Shown: positions 12,063 to 23,042 of the stretch, in pieces
Layout of the letters: each line of letters opens with the position of its first letter
Position numbering within the stretch: the stretch's first letter is position 1
Source: Sodiomyces alkalinus F11
Lineage: Eukaryota; Ascomycota; Sordariomycetes; Glomerellales; Plectosphaerellaceae
Assembly (NCBI RefSeq): GCF_003711515.1
Contig: NW_021167084.1
Coordinates: forward strand, 538,621-602,620
Direction: 5' to 3'
Length of the DNA stretch: 64,000 bases
Notes under the pieces: model-generated
The model's database searches: none
Told to the model about the DNA's origin: nothing
The model's input: only the letters and a program-made list of their open reading frames with translations
Program-made: the position numbers and the translations under genes

Positions 12063-13259
12063 TCAAAAATCCGGAATCACAGAAAGCGAACTGTGTCCCA
12101 TATCGCTTGTGTGCTTCTTCGCCTCCCTTTCCCCGCTTCCGAGCCAATCGCATCCAGGGGCATTGCATTTCAGCAAAGCGTTGTCCTCAATCTCGGACAG
12201 TGACGCGTGGCCCGTCTGTTCGGCATGCAGGCGGCCAGCGCGCTCACCACTCCCCATCCAGTCACACCCGGGCGCCTCACACCGCAACAAGATCTCGGAA
12301 GGGTCCGTGTAGTAGTGCATCTTGTTCAGCTCCGCGACAAGCTGCTGCGTCACGGCGAGGACCTCATCGTCGTCCGTGGGCCACATCGTCTGGTCCAGCT
12401 CCGGGGGCAAGTCCGAGTGCGTGTAGGGCGGCTCGGACGGACTCAGCGCGACGCGGTCGTAGTGGATGCCCGAATAGACCAGGAGGCAGCGCGTGGCCTT
12501 GTTCTCGCCGAATGGGAGGAGCGTCTGGCCCTTGACGTCGAAGGTGCAGATTTCCACGTCGAAGAGGTCGGAGAAGATGGCCAGCTCGATGGCGCCGCCC
12601 CAGCGGTCGCGGCCTTGGATGGCGCGCGCGTAGTCGTGCGGCGGCATGGCGAGAACGGCGGCGTTGTACTCCGCCGGGTGGGCGAGGATGTAGTCGGCGA
12701 CCATTTTGCGGAGCTCCGGGGCCGGCAGCTGGCGGGGTAGGGCGCCGCCGAAGGCTGTGAAGAGGCAGCTGTTGTCATCGGGCATGACGCGAAGTACTAG
12801 AACACGGTTGTGATTAGCCATGTGTTGGAGAAATGGGCCCCGGGCGAAAGCGGTCTTCTCGTATGGTGTTTGCTTACGGAGCGTGCCCTGGCGATCCGGC
12901 CAAGGAATACTGACACCCTCGGGACCTTTAGTCGGCGGGGTCGGGGCGGAGAGGAAAGAAGACGTGTCGCGCTTCAAGCTCAACCCGCTGAGAGACGCTG
13001 ATGATGCGGGCGCTTCGGCGGCCGGTGGCGCCGTGGTCTCGTTGGGAACTATAGTGAACGTCTCACCGTTGAGACCGAGCGACTTTGCGGACTCGGCCTT
13101 GTGAGAGGCATCGAGGGTTTTCAAGGGCCAGCCATACTTGAGGGTGAAATCGCCGATGCCAGACTTGGCTCGAATCTCGTCGAAGATCTGGGCGACGGTG
13201 GCGGCGTCGTCGAGAGAGAGAACTCCTGTGCCGGCAGGGCCTTTATACCGCGCTCTCAT
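12063..13259 (-). CDS. otu1: OTU-domain deubiquitinase Otu1/Yod1 with two zinc fingers
   Basis: Cysteine protease that removes ubiquitin chains and works with the Cdc48/p97 segregase. The order is an N-terminal UBX-like fold (residues about 1-72), a linker, an OTU core and a C-terminal zinc finger region. The catalytic motif is PDDNSCLF with Cys138 in the spliced numbering, and the histidine side is GIHYD. Two near-identical C-x4-C-x12-H-x5-H fingers follow (CEAPGCDW... and CNAPGCDW...); yeast Otu1 has one. An 81-nt intron with good ends lies at 12,797-12,877. It is a multiple of three and has no stop, so the frame stays open either way, but family alignment (QGTLLLRVMPDD) supports removal, giving 371 residues. 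The short promoter region is shared with the divergent RSC gene. Confidence 0.92.
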   Translation of the reverse strand: MRARYKGPAGTGVLSLDDAATVAQIFDEIRAKSGIGDFTLKYGWPLKTLDASHKAESAKSLGLNGETFTIVPNETTAPPAAEAPASSASLSGLSLKRDTSSFLSAPTPPTKGPEGVSIPWPDRQGTLRKQTPYEKTAFARGPFLQHMANHNRVLVLRVMPDDNSCLFTAFGGALPRQLPAPELRKMVADYILAHPAEYNAAVLAMPPHDYARAIQGRDRWGGAIELAIFSDLFDVEICTFDVKGQTLLPFGENKATRCLLVYSGIHYDRVALSPSEPPYTHSDLPPELDQTMWPTDDDEVLAVTQQLVAELNKMHYYTDPSEILLRCEAPGCDWMGSGERAGRLHAEQTGHASLSEIEDNALLKCNAPGCDWLGSGEREAKKHTSDMGHSSLSVIPDF

Positions 13260-13961
13260 GCTGGGCCGACCTCAGGCGACTACCAGGTAAGGTACGGAGT
13301 AGGTACCCCTCGCTGTAGTTTCGGCGCTGTAATTGATCTCGGCGTGAAGAGCGGTTTAGAAGAAGAAGAAGCGAACAAGCAAGGCAAAAATATATGAAAA
13401 TGGTTACGGCATCACAGTATCTCCATCACTCATAATGCATGCATCTGTACGGGTATGGAGTTGTATGGAGTCATTAAGTAAGGTACTCTACCTACCTAAG
13501 TTATTGAGCGCGAAGTACCTAGGTCAGGCGACGGGAACAGCGACTTGATGCGACGACTTCCACGGGAAACGTTGAACGAAGTACAGAGTACGAACCGAAG
13601 TACACGATTACTCCGCACGAGTGGATGTTGTTTGGTGGACCTCCTCGGCAGATCTCCGGTACCGGATACCGGATTCGGACAGCGGGCGGCACCAGCTGGT
13701 AACACAAGTCCAGCCACTGTAATTTATCCGTGCACCAAGCGCAAATGGAATTGGAAGGCGCATCACGCGCTGCATGGGAAGGACGTCCAAAGAGTGAACA
13801 GTTTAACTCGCTTTTAGTATTGATTCTCACGACATTAATTCGTATATATCCCTCGGACAGTTCGCCCTGCCAGTGTACTTTCGACTTCATATCGGTTCCA
13901 ACTCCCGCTCACGGCTGCCTTCTCTCGGCTTTGCACCTCGGTTTCTTTACCACCGTCAAGC
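13260..13961. promoter_or_regulatory. Divergent promoter region between otu1 and the RSC gene
   Basis: About 700 bases separate the two start codons, which face away from each other. No other gene is apparent. It contains GTACGGAGTAGGTACC (about 13,312-13,327) and an AAGGTACTCTACCTACCTAA cluster (about 13,480-13,499), both copies of motifs seen in other intergenic stretches here. No classical TATA box stands out. Confidence 0.5.
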
Positions 13962-14149
13962 ATGGCTGGGACGCGCCGTAGCGCGGGCCAGGTCCGGGAT
14001 TCTATCGAGGCCAAGATCGACAAGAACGAAGATGTAGAGATGGAAGACCGCGGCGACGATCAAGAGGAGGATGCCGATGGAGAGCCTGACCTCGAAGCTG
14101 ATGCGGATGCGGATGCGGATGCGGATGCTGATGCTGATGAGGACGCCGA

Positions 14150-14216
<67 letters not shown>

Positions 14217-17200
14217 GCAGATGCCGACGGTGAACCTGACGACGACGAAGAAGAGGACTTCGACCCTCGAAACTGGCTGGCCCACATCGACAAACTCCAG
14301 AAGTACCTGTCCAGTTATCAAGAAGAGTATGTTGCGATGGCGTGGCCCGCCCCCTTTCATAGCGGTCGCGAAGGGTGCGCTAACTGACCCATGACTTGTT
14401 CTCCGTCTAGCGGCGAGGAAGTGGCGGCTGGCTTTCAGCGAATACCCAACAAGCGCGTGCTCCCTGATTATTTTACCGTTATCCAGAACCCTGTCGCATT
14501 TAGCACAATTCGGGTATGCTCATGCTTAATTCTCACACCTTTCCCTCCCTCTCTCGTTATCCGACATGGCAATTGCCGGCTCGCAAAACAACTGACCTCT
14601 TTTGTAGTTCAAACTGCAGAAGAAACAGTACACTCGGTTCGCCGAATTCGTCCGAGACGTCGCCCTCATCTGCCACAACGCCCAGGTGTATAACCGTCCG
14701 TCCGCGCCAATATTCGGCGCCGCTGTGCGGCTGCGCGAGATCTTTGTGGAAGAACTGAAGAAACTGGTGGCCAAGGGCGTCATCAAAGCCGAAGAAGCCG
14801 AGTTGCCCTACCTAGGCGAGCTACCCCCAGCGGACGAGTCACCGGAGCCGGAAGAAGGGGACGGAGAAGAAGGGGACGAAGAAGAGGGGGAGGAAGGGGA
14901 AGGGGACGAAGAAGAAGAGGACGACGACGACTCGGACGACGACGGTCCTCGTCATCGAGGGCGGCGGGGCAGGCGGAGATGGCGACGAACCGGCGACGAC
15001 GGCGGCAGGGACGAAGACGGAACCAAAAGGAGAGGCCGGCCCCCCCGGGTCCTGACCCCCACCGAGGCGCGCATCCAAGCGTTACTGCGAGGTCTCCGGA
15101 GGTCGAAGGACGAGGACGGCGACCCTCTCATCCTGCCGTTCGAGAAGCTGCCCGACAAGCAGCAGCTTCCGGACTACTACGAGGTCATCGCCAGCCCGAT
15201 CGCTCTCGACTTCATCAAGAAGAAGGCCAAGCGGAAGAAATACCAGAGCGTCGAGCAGGTGCTGCGCGACCTGGACCTCATGTTCCACAATGCGCAGACG
15301 TACAACGAGGACGGTAGCGACATCTTTGAGGCGGCTGTGGAGCTGCAGAAGCAGGCGCACGCGCTGGCGGCGCAGGAGAAGGCGCGCCCCGATGACGAGT
15401 TTCGGGACGATGCTGGTAAACTGCCCCTATCTGCGATAGAGTATAACGGGGAGACCTGGCGAGTTGGTACGTTTCTTCCCCTACATACATACGATACCTT
15501 TACGATAGACAGATGCTGACGATGCTGACACGCGAACCCGACAGGCGATTGGGCCCACATCAAGAACCCCAACGACCCGAGCAAGCCCATCGTGGCGCAG
15601 ATCTTCCGGACGTGGCAAGACGGGTCGGGCCAGCGGTGGATCAACGCGTGCTGGTACTACCGGCCGGAGCAGACGGTGCATCGGTTCGACAAGCACTTCT
15701 TCGAGCACGAGGTGGCCAAGACGGGGCAGTACCGCGACCACCAGATCGAGGAGGTGGTGGGGCGGTGCTTCGTCATGTTCGTGACGCGGTTCCCCAAGGG
15801 GCGGCCGCGGGGCTTCCCGGCGGGCAACAAGGGGGTGTACGTGTGCGAGGCGCGGTACAACGAGGAGCGGTGCCGGTTCAACAAGATCAAGACGTGGGCG
15901 GTGTGCATGCCGGACGAGCTGCGCGACCGCGACTACGAGATGGACCTGTTCGACCAGCCGCGCAGGATGAGGAAGGTGCCCAGCCCCATCAAGCACCTGC
16001 TGCAGCAGGATGCGAAGGAGACCGATCCGCTGCCTAGGCCGACTTGGGGGCATCCGAATGCGCCGCCCATCATTGGCGCGGTGCATCGCCGGCCTCGTGA
16101 AGCCAATGTAAGTACAAAGAAACGTTCATCGAGCTTTTGTTTCCCCCCTGCCGTAGCATGCACATGTCCTATTTCATCTCCTTTCTTCCACCCCTGACGT
16201 GGATGGACGGGGGCCTCATCGAGTCCCGTCACTACGGGCTTACCTATCGTATGCCACGACTTTGGAAAGCCTTCCGTTTGAGAGTTTTCGGTTGTGTTGG
16301 CCGGCCAAAATCTCGCCTTGCTCCTGTGTGCAAGTGCGCACTGGTCGCTCGTAGGAAAGGAAAAGGAAAAGAAGAAGAAAAGAAGGAAAAACCATTTGTT
16401 TCCCCTTATTCGTTCAACACACCCCTACCCCTGCACTTCAAAACTTTCCGAGTTCATTTGCTGCTAGGCAGCTCGTTCATCTGCCCAACTTTCCTTCTTT
16501 CGTCTACCTCATCCGTCGAGTTGCACTGCCTCTCTGCCTTATACATTGGACGTCCAAAGAAAATACCTTAGGTGCAGTCCCCAGGAGTTCTCGACAAACA
16601 CTCAACTTCCTCTTACCCTCATCATCCACCCTCTTCAAAATCTTATCCGTCCTATCGTCTTTCTTCTGTCCCCCCTACACTCCCAACCCTCCCATTCATT
16701 GCATGCAATCGGGCTTCCAGGTCCTCGTCTTCTTTATTGCTCTGTTCTCTTCCAATTCCCCTCTTTTTTATTTTCATTCTCTCTCATCTGCCCGATCCCT
16801 TTTGGTGTCCAACTACTGACATGAATATGTGAGCAAGGACTCCCCTCCACCCGAGGCAGCTCCGACACCAGCTCCAGCTTTCTCTTTCCCTACGGGGCAA
16901 GCGCACTTTTCGCCCAACGTGCAACGAGGTCCCGCGATGGCCCATCCGCCGCCTCGGCAAATGAGCGCGGGCGGGGTCATGGCGAACTCGGCTACACCAT
17001 ACAACATGGCAGCGGCAGCGGCAGCGCAAATTGCATCGCCGTCGCCAGCTCCGTATCCTGTGCACTACGGTCCTCCGCAACAATACCCTGCAGGGTCGCC
17101 CGTGGCCCCTACCCATAGCCCGATTCCCAATCACCACGTGGCGCCGGTGCCGGTGCCGATGGGGCCGACGGGGCCGACGGGGCCGACCGTTCCACATCAA

Positions 17201-18076
17201 TCGCCGCACCGCCAGGCGGCGGTCCGCCCCATGTATCCACAACAGCACCCCCAGCAGCCCCAGCAGCCCCAGCACCAGCATCCGCATCATGTCCACTCTC
17301 AGCACGTCCAGCATTTGCAAGTGCCCCCACCGCAGCAGGGATACCACCAGCCAAGCTACCACCATCAGCAGCATCCCGGTCAGCCTCCACTCCATCCCCA
17401 ACCACACACACCTTCCTTTGACCATCAACAACACCACCCCCAACGCATGCCCGTGCCCATGCCAATGCAAATGCCCATGCCCATGCCCATGCCCATGCCG
17501 GTGCACATGCAAAACCTACAGAACCGCTCCCCAATGGCCCCGACCCCGGGCAACGCAACAATGCCGCCGCAGGCAGCCAACTACGGCTACGACGCCACGG
17601 CGCGGTCGGCCGACGTCTACACGCTGCCGGACCAGCTCAACGACGCGCTGCCGGACGAGCTCCGCAAGCAGTACAGCTGCGACGGCGCGGGCAAGCTCCT
17701 GTTCTTCACGGCGCCGCCCTACGAGACGGCGCACCGCGGCATCGCGCCCGACAGCTACGGGCTGGGCCACAGCGCGCGCTACCTGGCGGGGCGGGAGGCG
17801 TGGCTGGCGGAGCGCGACCGGAAGCGCAAGGCGCGGGACGAGGCGCGGGCCGAGGCGCAGCAGAAACGCGCGGCGGTCGAGAGGGAGGAGCGCGCCGACG
17901 CGCGGGCGCGGGCGCGGGCGCTCGACCGGGCGACCGACGCCGTGGCGAATTGGCTGACGGCTTATAATGAGGAGACGAAACACATCACGACGATCACGGA
18001 TGGGGAAGGATTGGGCGGTGCTGCTGCGGCGGCGGCGGAGGTCGAGAATGGTGTTGTCAAAGCACAGGTGGCCTAG
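13962..18076 (+). CDS. rsc1: RSC chromatin-remodelling subunit Rsc1/Rsc2 (two bromodomains, BAH)
   Basis: Subunit of the nuclear RSC nucleosome remodeller that reads acetylated histones. Exons 13962-14326, 14411-14513, 14608-15466, 15545-16107 and 16838-18076 give 1,042 residues in phase. Residues about 46-88 are an Asp-Ala repeat. Bromodomain 1 spans about 105-215 ([20 protein letters not shown]). An acidic stretch and an AT-hook-like KRRGRPPR (about 293) follow. Bromodomain 2 is at about 318-415 ([20 protein letters not shown]), and a BAH domain at about 435-560 ([19 protein letters not shown]). The C-terminal half is Pro/Gln/His-rich with a PM repeat, then a conserved tail starting [21 protein letters not shown]. 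The 730-nt last intron is long for this window and could hide a small exon; its acceptor at 16,836-16,837 keeps phase but is the least certain junction. Rsc1 and Rsc2 cannot be told apart, as most moulds have one. Confidence 0.9.
14100..14226 (+). repeat. Hexanucleotide coding minisatellite (Asp-Ala repeats)
   Basis: Tandem GATGCG/GATGCT/GACGCC hexamers inside the first exon of the RSC gene encode an alternating Asp-Ala tract of about 20 dipeptides. The 3' half is nearly pure GACGCC while the 5' half varies at third positions, suggesting recent expansion of the 3' half. Length is likely polymorphic between strains. Confidence 0.9.
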
Positions 18077-18387
18077 ATGGGCTGGCCGCAGCATCTCATC
18101 CTGGTCTCAAATTTTGTATTTTTTTTTCATCCTCATTCTCATCTTCCTTTTTCACCACCACCCAACTTCTCGACGACCTTAATTGGGCACACGGCTCAAC
18201 TATCCTACCTTTACCTTTTTTTTTTTCAGTTTTTCAGTTTTTGTTTCAGCCAAGGCTTTAACGAGGTGTGCGACGTGGGGACGCAGTGTCATGGAATTTA
18301 GGTTCTGCGAGCCCCAAGAGACGAGGCATGGAGGCATTGTCGCCTAATTCTACTGGGCTTCCCTTTTTTGTGTTGCCGCCGTTGTGC

Positions 18388-18505
<118 letters not shown>

Positions 18506-18960
18506 TTCCTTTCTCCTTCTTCCTTTCTCCCCTACCATATCTTTAGTGCGGTTTTGTCTTTTCCTTCACCGGAAACATTTGCCTTGTGGCGATAGTTACC
18601 AAAAGGTGGGGTGGAGAGAGAGATAACAGGGCCAATACGGGACTACAACGTATTCTGGGATTACAGCAACAGGTCGGACGGCTTTTTCTCGGCCTAAGGA
18701 ATCCGACTGAGGGCCTTTGCGCTAGATACAAAGGCGAGATAATTCACAATACGGGGTTGTTTGCTTTTCTTTTTTTCTTCTTCTTTTTCATCCTTTTTTT
18801 TCTTTCTTCCCCGGCATGGTGGGACACTGTTTTCACCTCGTTGATGGGCAGTTGGGAGTTTTAAGACGTTGTAAATGACAGAGCGAAGGGAATACCTAGG
18901 GAACTGACAATGGACTTGAGAAAAGAACAGGAAGGAAAATATAAAAAGAATCATCCATCA

Positions 18961-18992
18961 CCGACTCACCGACTCACCGACTCACCGACTCA
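18961..18992 (+). repeat. CCGACTCA octamer tandem array
   Basis: Four perfect copies of an eight-base unit, followed by a partial fifth (CCGAG). It lies in intergenic DNA. Confidence 0.95.
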
Positions 18993-20329
18993 CCGAGTCC
19001 TGGTACTGACTGTGTGGTACCCTCGATGAAGGGTCAGGAAAGGCTTCGTTCGCTTTAAGTACATAATTTACACGAGATGGCATGTGCGGTGGTTTTTGAG
19101 GGAGCGTTGTAAAAGTTTTGACATGTTCGAGGTAATTGATACAGGATATAATCCATCAATCTTGCGCTATTTGCGTTTGTTCTGTTCGTATCGCGCTTTA
19201 GATGCCCGCTTTTAACACCTTCAGGGTCTCTCTTTTTTACTAAGGTATATACCTTACCATAGGTAGTTAGAGCTACTTCGGAGACTACTCTGCCCGTATA
19301 TTATAACAGCCGATGTGAAGTTGGCCTATAATAACTAATTAGTAAGGTACCTAGGTATACGATTTATTAGGCTTCAGCAATGGCTTTTGTTCGAGTCGCG
19401 TGCTTTGTACGTAGTAAGGTAGCCTCGCAGCATCACGTGTCAAGGGTCAGCGGCTACCTTATTAAGCAATCAATATACGGGTACGGAGTACCTGGTGACT
19501 CAGGCTGGCTTTGGTTCCGTTCCCGACGTCGCCACTTCGCCTTCCCAATGTAGATCTCCAGCCTCACGTACCTGCCCACCAACCTCCTCTCCTGCCTTCA
19601 TTCGATATTATCACCTGCAACATCTGACGTGCTTTCCTTGACGTGCTTTCCTCTGAACGATATTACCAAGGTCCTTCTCTTGCACTTCCACGCCTGTGAT
19701 ATCTAATCACCCACCATTGTTCTTCCCAATCATCTCTTCATCTCTGCCTCCTCTTCATCAGCTAGTCAACTTCACTCCTCTCTCTTTTATTCTCAACTAT
19801 TCGACATTCGTATAAGAGGCCAAGCTGCGGATAACATTCTAGGACATATCTTTCTTCAGCTGGTGTCTTCGTTGTCCTCGGTGGCTGGCCTCGCAAGTGT
19901 CGCAAGCCTCTCGAGTTTGTCAAGTTTCTCCAGTTTCTCCTAGGTGAGTGTCTACCTACGGAGTAGTCCCGCCTCTGCCTCGTACGGCTGCCAGAGGCTT
20001 CGTCGTCCCCTTGTTCCTCTCTGGCATTCGAAGTGTAGCCATGCGAGTACGCAGTATGTTTTTCTTCTAACCGCTCTATAGATTCTTGACTCCGGAGTGA
20101 CGGCCTGCTTGCCTGTCTCGCACACCAGTTGAGAGTTGTGACGAACAACGCCAACATGCGCCGTGGCTTTCATGCTTTCAACCAAGTTCTCAAGCTCCGA
20201 GCATCGTCAAGTAGACAACATTGGGCCCCCCTCCCCCCGTATAACCTCTAAGCTTAGTCAAGAAATCTATGCCACTCTCTTTCACCGTATCATAAAGTCT
20301 AGAGCCGTTCTCCCATTTCCCCCGTCACC

Positions 20330-22027
20330 ATGGCGCGCTCAACTTCGCCTGCCCGCAAGGTGTCAGGACGCAGACGGCGGTCCCCCAGTCCCAACAGGCG
20401 CAAGATCCCTCCGCCCACTCTCCAAGCTCAAAATCAGCTGGGCAACTTCACCAAGCTCTTTGCTCTCCTTTATGCCGACAAGGGCACTTGTCTCCCCCCC
20501 CCAGTTGAAGCGTTGTCATCTTCGGCCCACACTCTCTCAGTCCCAGGCCCGCACTCAGTCACCCAACCTCTCGCGTCTGACGGTCTTGCGTTGGGGGGTT
20601 TCGAGAGGACCACCGACGTTGCGGGTTTCAACGATCCATTAGCTCTCACATATTATGACGACACTGAGGCATCCACGGAGATCAACAGCACCCGCAGCAC
20701 CCGCAGCACCCGCAGCACTATAACCAGCAGCAGCATTATCAGCAACATTACCAGCAGTACTATTCCACCCAACAGCATTGCCGATGTCGACATGGTTCGT
20801 TACAACCACAAAGGTTGCCCGTCCACCTGGATGGACGGCAAAAGTGCCAACTGGATTCGCACACCTGGTGGTAGCTCGCCTCCTCCTCCTCTTCCTCCTC
20901 CTCCTCCTCCTCCTGCAGCCAAGCCTGGAATCCCTCCACAGCATGCACACGACAGTCGCTCCCGTCGATTTGCCATTACTTCGACAAATTGGCGCTCTGC
21001 GACTTCGTCTTCGCCTCCCGCAACGTACGGCAGCGGCAGCAGCAGCGGCAGCGACGATTCTGGTCCGGTCTCCCCTGACAAGGAAGCCCGCAAATCCCTC
21101 GACGTCGGCCGGCAACTCCTCGCTGAGCTGCTGAGGCCTGCCAACTCCCCGTCGCCATCGCCCCCCCCCTTCTCCGACGGTCTGCCCGCGCCGCCCCCGT
21201 GCAAGATGGACATGGCCGAGGACCGAGAGGCAGAGATACGAGGAGTGAAAGCCCGCATCCCCTTTGGCGGGGCGCTTCCTTGCTCGGGGGAGTTCGCCCA
21301 GCAGGTCCTCGGGGACTTCCTCCACCACGACATGCAGCTCCGGGAACGGTTCGTCGATGGCCTTCCCGACATCCACGTCTTCATCGATTGGTCCAATATC
21401 TCCATCAGCTTGTGGGATACTCTCCGCGTAAAGAGGGGCATCAACAACAACCACCAACGCTTCATGCCCATCAGCTTCGACCGCCTGGTCCACGTCCTCG
21501 AGCGGGGCCGATCGACCGCCGTCCGGGAACTGGCCGGAAGCCGCAAGGTAGAACACGCCGGGCACTATTTCAGCGACATGAAGGAAAGAGGCTACAACAC
21601 CAGCATCCTCCGCCGCGTCCGCGTTCCGTCGCCGCCCTGTTCTCCGCCCGGGAGCAGCGGCTCCCCGACCCTGCCCCCCTCCCCCCGCCAAGCGGCCCTC
21701 GACGAGAAGAAGAAGATGGCCGAGCAATGCGTCGACGAAATCCTGCAGCTCAAGATGTCCGACAGCCTGATCCAGGGCGTGAAGACACGCAGCCAGGGCA
21801 TCATCGTCCTGGCCACCGGGGACGCGAACAAGGCCGAGTTCTCCAAGGGCGGCTTCCTCAGCAAGGTCCAGGACGCCCTCGAACTCGGCTGGATCGTCGA
21901 GCTCTACGCCTTCAAACAGCACACGTCGGGCGCCTGGAACAAGGCGGACTTCCAGGCCGCCTGGGAGGGCAAATTCTCCATCCATTACCTGGACGCATAC
22001 GCGGATCGCCTCATCGATCAGGCCTAG
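20330..22027 (+). CDS. NYN-domain (PIN-like) putative RNA-binding or nuclease protein
   Basis: A single exon of 565 codons. The C-terminal third is a NYN domain, a PIN-like nuclease fold: IHVFIDWSNISISLWDT (from about residue 347) supplies the first acidic residue, and ILLATGD-type IIVLATGDANKAEFSKG with GFLSKVQDALELGWIVELYAF gives the second half. Such domains occur in the Limkain-b1/MARF1 and YacP groups and act on RNA, but the substrate here is unknown. The N-terminal half is low complexity: basic Ser/Pro-Arg, a Ser/Thr/Arg repeat, and a proline run at about residues 184-200. The ATG at 20,330 follows ACC and fits a fungal start context. The frame stays open for 98 codons past the TAG at 22,025. 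A different frame at about 20,690-20,790 reads as a Gln/His/Tyr repeat, so a missed intron pair in the N-terminal half is possible. Confidence 0.82.
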   Translation: MARSTSPARKVSGRRRRSPSPNRRKIPPPTLQAQNQLGNFTKLFALLYADKGTCLPPPVEALSSSAHTLSVPGPHSVTQPLASDGLALGGFERTTDVAGFNDPLALTYYDDTEASTEINSTRSTRSTRSTITSSSIISNITSSTIPPNSIADVDMVRYNHKGCPSTWMDGKSANWIRTPGGSSPPPPLPPPPPPPAAKPGIPPQHAHDSRSRRFAITSTNWRSATSSSPPATYGSGSSSGSDDSGPVSPDKEARKSLDVGRQLLAELLRPANSPSPSPPPFSDGLPAPPPCKMDMAEDREAEIRGVKARIPFGGALPCSGEFAQQVLGDFLHHDMQLRERFVDGLPDIHVFIDWSNISISLWDTLRVKRGINNNHQRFMPISFDRLVHVLERGRSTAVRELAGSRKVEHAGHYFSDMKERGYNTSILRRVRVPSPPCSPPGSSGSPTLPPSPRQAALDEKKKMAEQCVDEILQLKMSDSLIQGVKTRSQGIIVLATGDANKAEFSKGGFLSKVQDALELGWIVELYAFKQHTSGAWNKADFQAAWEGKFSIHYLDAYADRLIDQA

Positions 22028-22114
22028 GGGGCCCGACGTACAGCGGTTGGGCGGTCCCGGGTTCGGTTGAGGAACCGGGAACTTCGGCGACTTCACAAAC
22101 AGTATCACCAAGCC

Positions 22115-22324
22115 ATGCATTCTTGCATTAATGGAGACGAAGTCATCACGGACACTGCCACTGCCACTGCCACTGCCACCACCGTATACTATGAACAGCT
22201 GCAACGGTGGGACCAGGAGGAATGGTTCCGTTTCAACTTGATGGCTGGCCGTTTCGACCATTACGTCCCCCAAGGGGTGGCAGACAAAGAGGCCTACCTC
22301 CGCCAACGCTTTCAGCGAAGCTGA
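22115..22324 (+). CDS. Possible 3' extension or separate small ORF after the NYN gene
   Basis: The frame of the NYN gene continues without a stop from 22,028 to the TGA at 22,322-22,324; the first ATG inside it is at 22,115 (69 residues). Codon choice is gene-like with C- or G-ending codons, and the peptide ends in an aromatic-rich, non-repetitive stretch (YYEQLQRWDQEEWFRFNLMAGR, then FDHYVPQGVADKEAYL). I recognise no family. It may be a readthrough extension, the last exon of an alternative transcript, or a small independent gene. Confidence 0.35.
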   Translation: MHSCINGDEVITDTATATATATTVYYEQLQRWDQEEWFRFNLMAGRFDHYVPQGVADKEAYLRQRFQRS

Positions 22325-22864
22325 GATTGTTTTCCCGCTGAAGCTACGACTTTCGACTATCAAGTAGCCTTTAATGTCTGCGTCTCGAAGCCTCGATCAC
22401 CTCTTATCTTCCTTTACTTTGTGCAACTTTTTTTCTTTTCTTTTTTTTTCTTCTTCTTCACTTTGACGGCGACTTTGAGAAACCTGCGGACCTGTTCCAC
22501 GAGTCAGCTTTCTCCATTTTCCTCTTTTCCGGACTTCGGGGATGCTCACACTTGTCACTCTTCACAACGGATCTTAAGTGTCGGCTCGGTCAAGATCTTT
22601 TGTGCCTTCTTATCTCTTGGGGGTAGGCATTGGCGTCAAATGGCTCCGGCGATTTGGGAATGGGGGCATGTATGGATTGCCTTCTTGGCGTTTTGCTCCC
22701 CTTCTCTTGCAGGATGTGTTGGTTTGGCGAAGGGATATGGTTGGTTTTTTCTTTCTTTCTTTTGATTTTTTGTGTGCTCTGGGACGGGTTGCACACAGGC
22801 GCTGGGTTAATGATATGGACACGGGCAATGGGACACGATATGGCTGGTAATGAATGGTATTAAT

Positions 22865-22866
<2 letters not shown>

Positions 22867-22896
<30 letters not shown>
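22867..22896 (+). repeat. (CT)n dinucleotide microsatellite
   Basis: About fifteen CT units, about 150 bases upstream of the tRNA gene. Confidence 0.95.
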
Positions 22897-22898
<2 letters not shown>

Positions 22899-23042
22899 GT
22901 CTGGGGTTGAAAGGGAAGGAAAGACATTATCTTTGCAGAGATGTTCTCGCGAACGGAGGAGTGAGTGTTGACCAACTCTTAATGCAAACCCAGTTGGCAC
23001 AAAAAGAGACCGCCACAATTAACACTGTGATGTTTCCTTGGT

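Noticed and set aside
18961..18992. Octamer array considered as a CRISPR-like array
   Set aside because: The units are contiguous with no spacers, and the organism is a eukaryote. It is a simple tandem repeat.
20639..22363. Open frame of 574 codons antisense to the NYN gene
   Set aside because: GC-rich codon bias leaves the opposite strand free of stops. The sense strand carries the NYN motifs and the antisense peptide resembles nothing.
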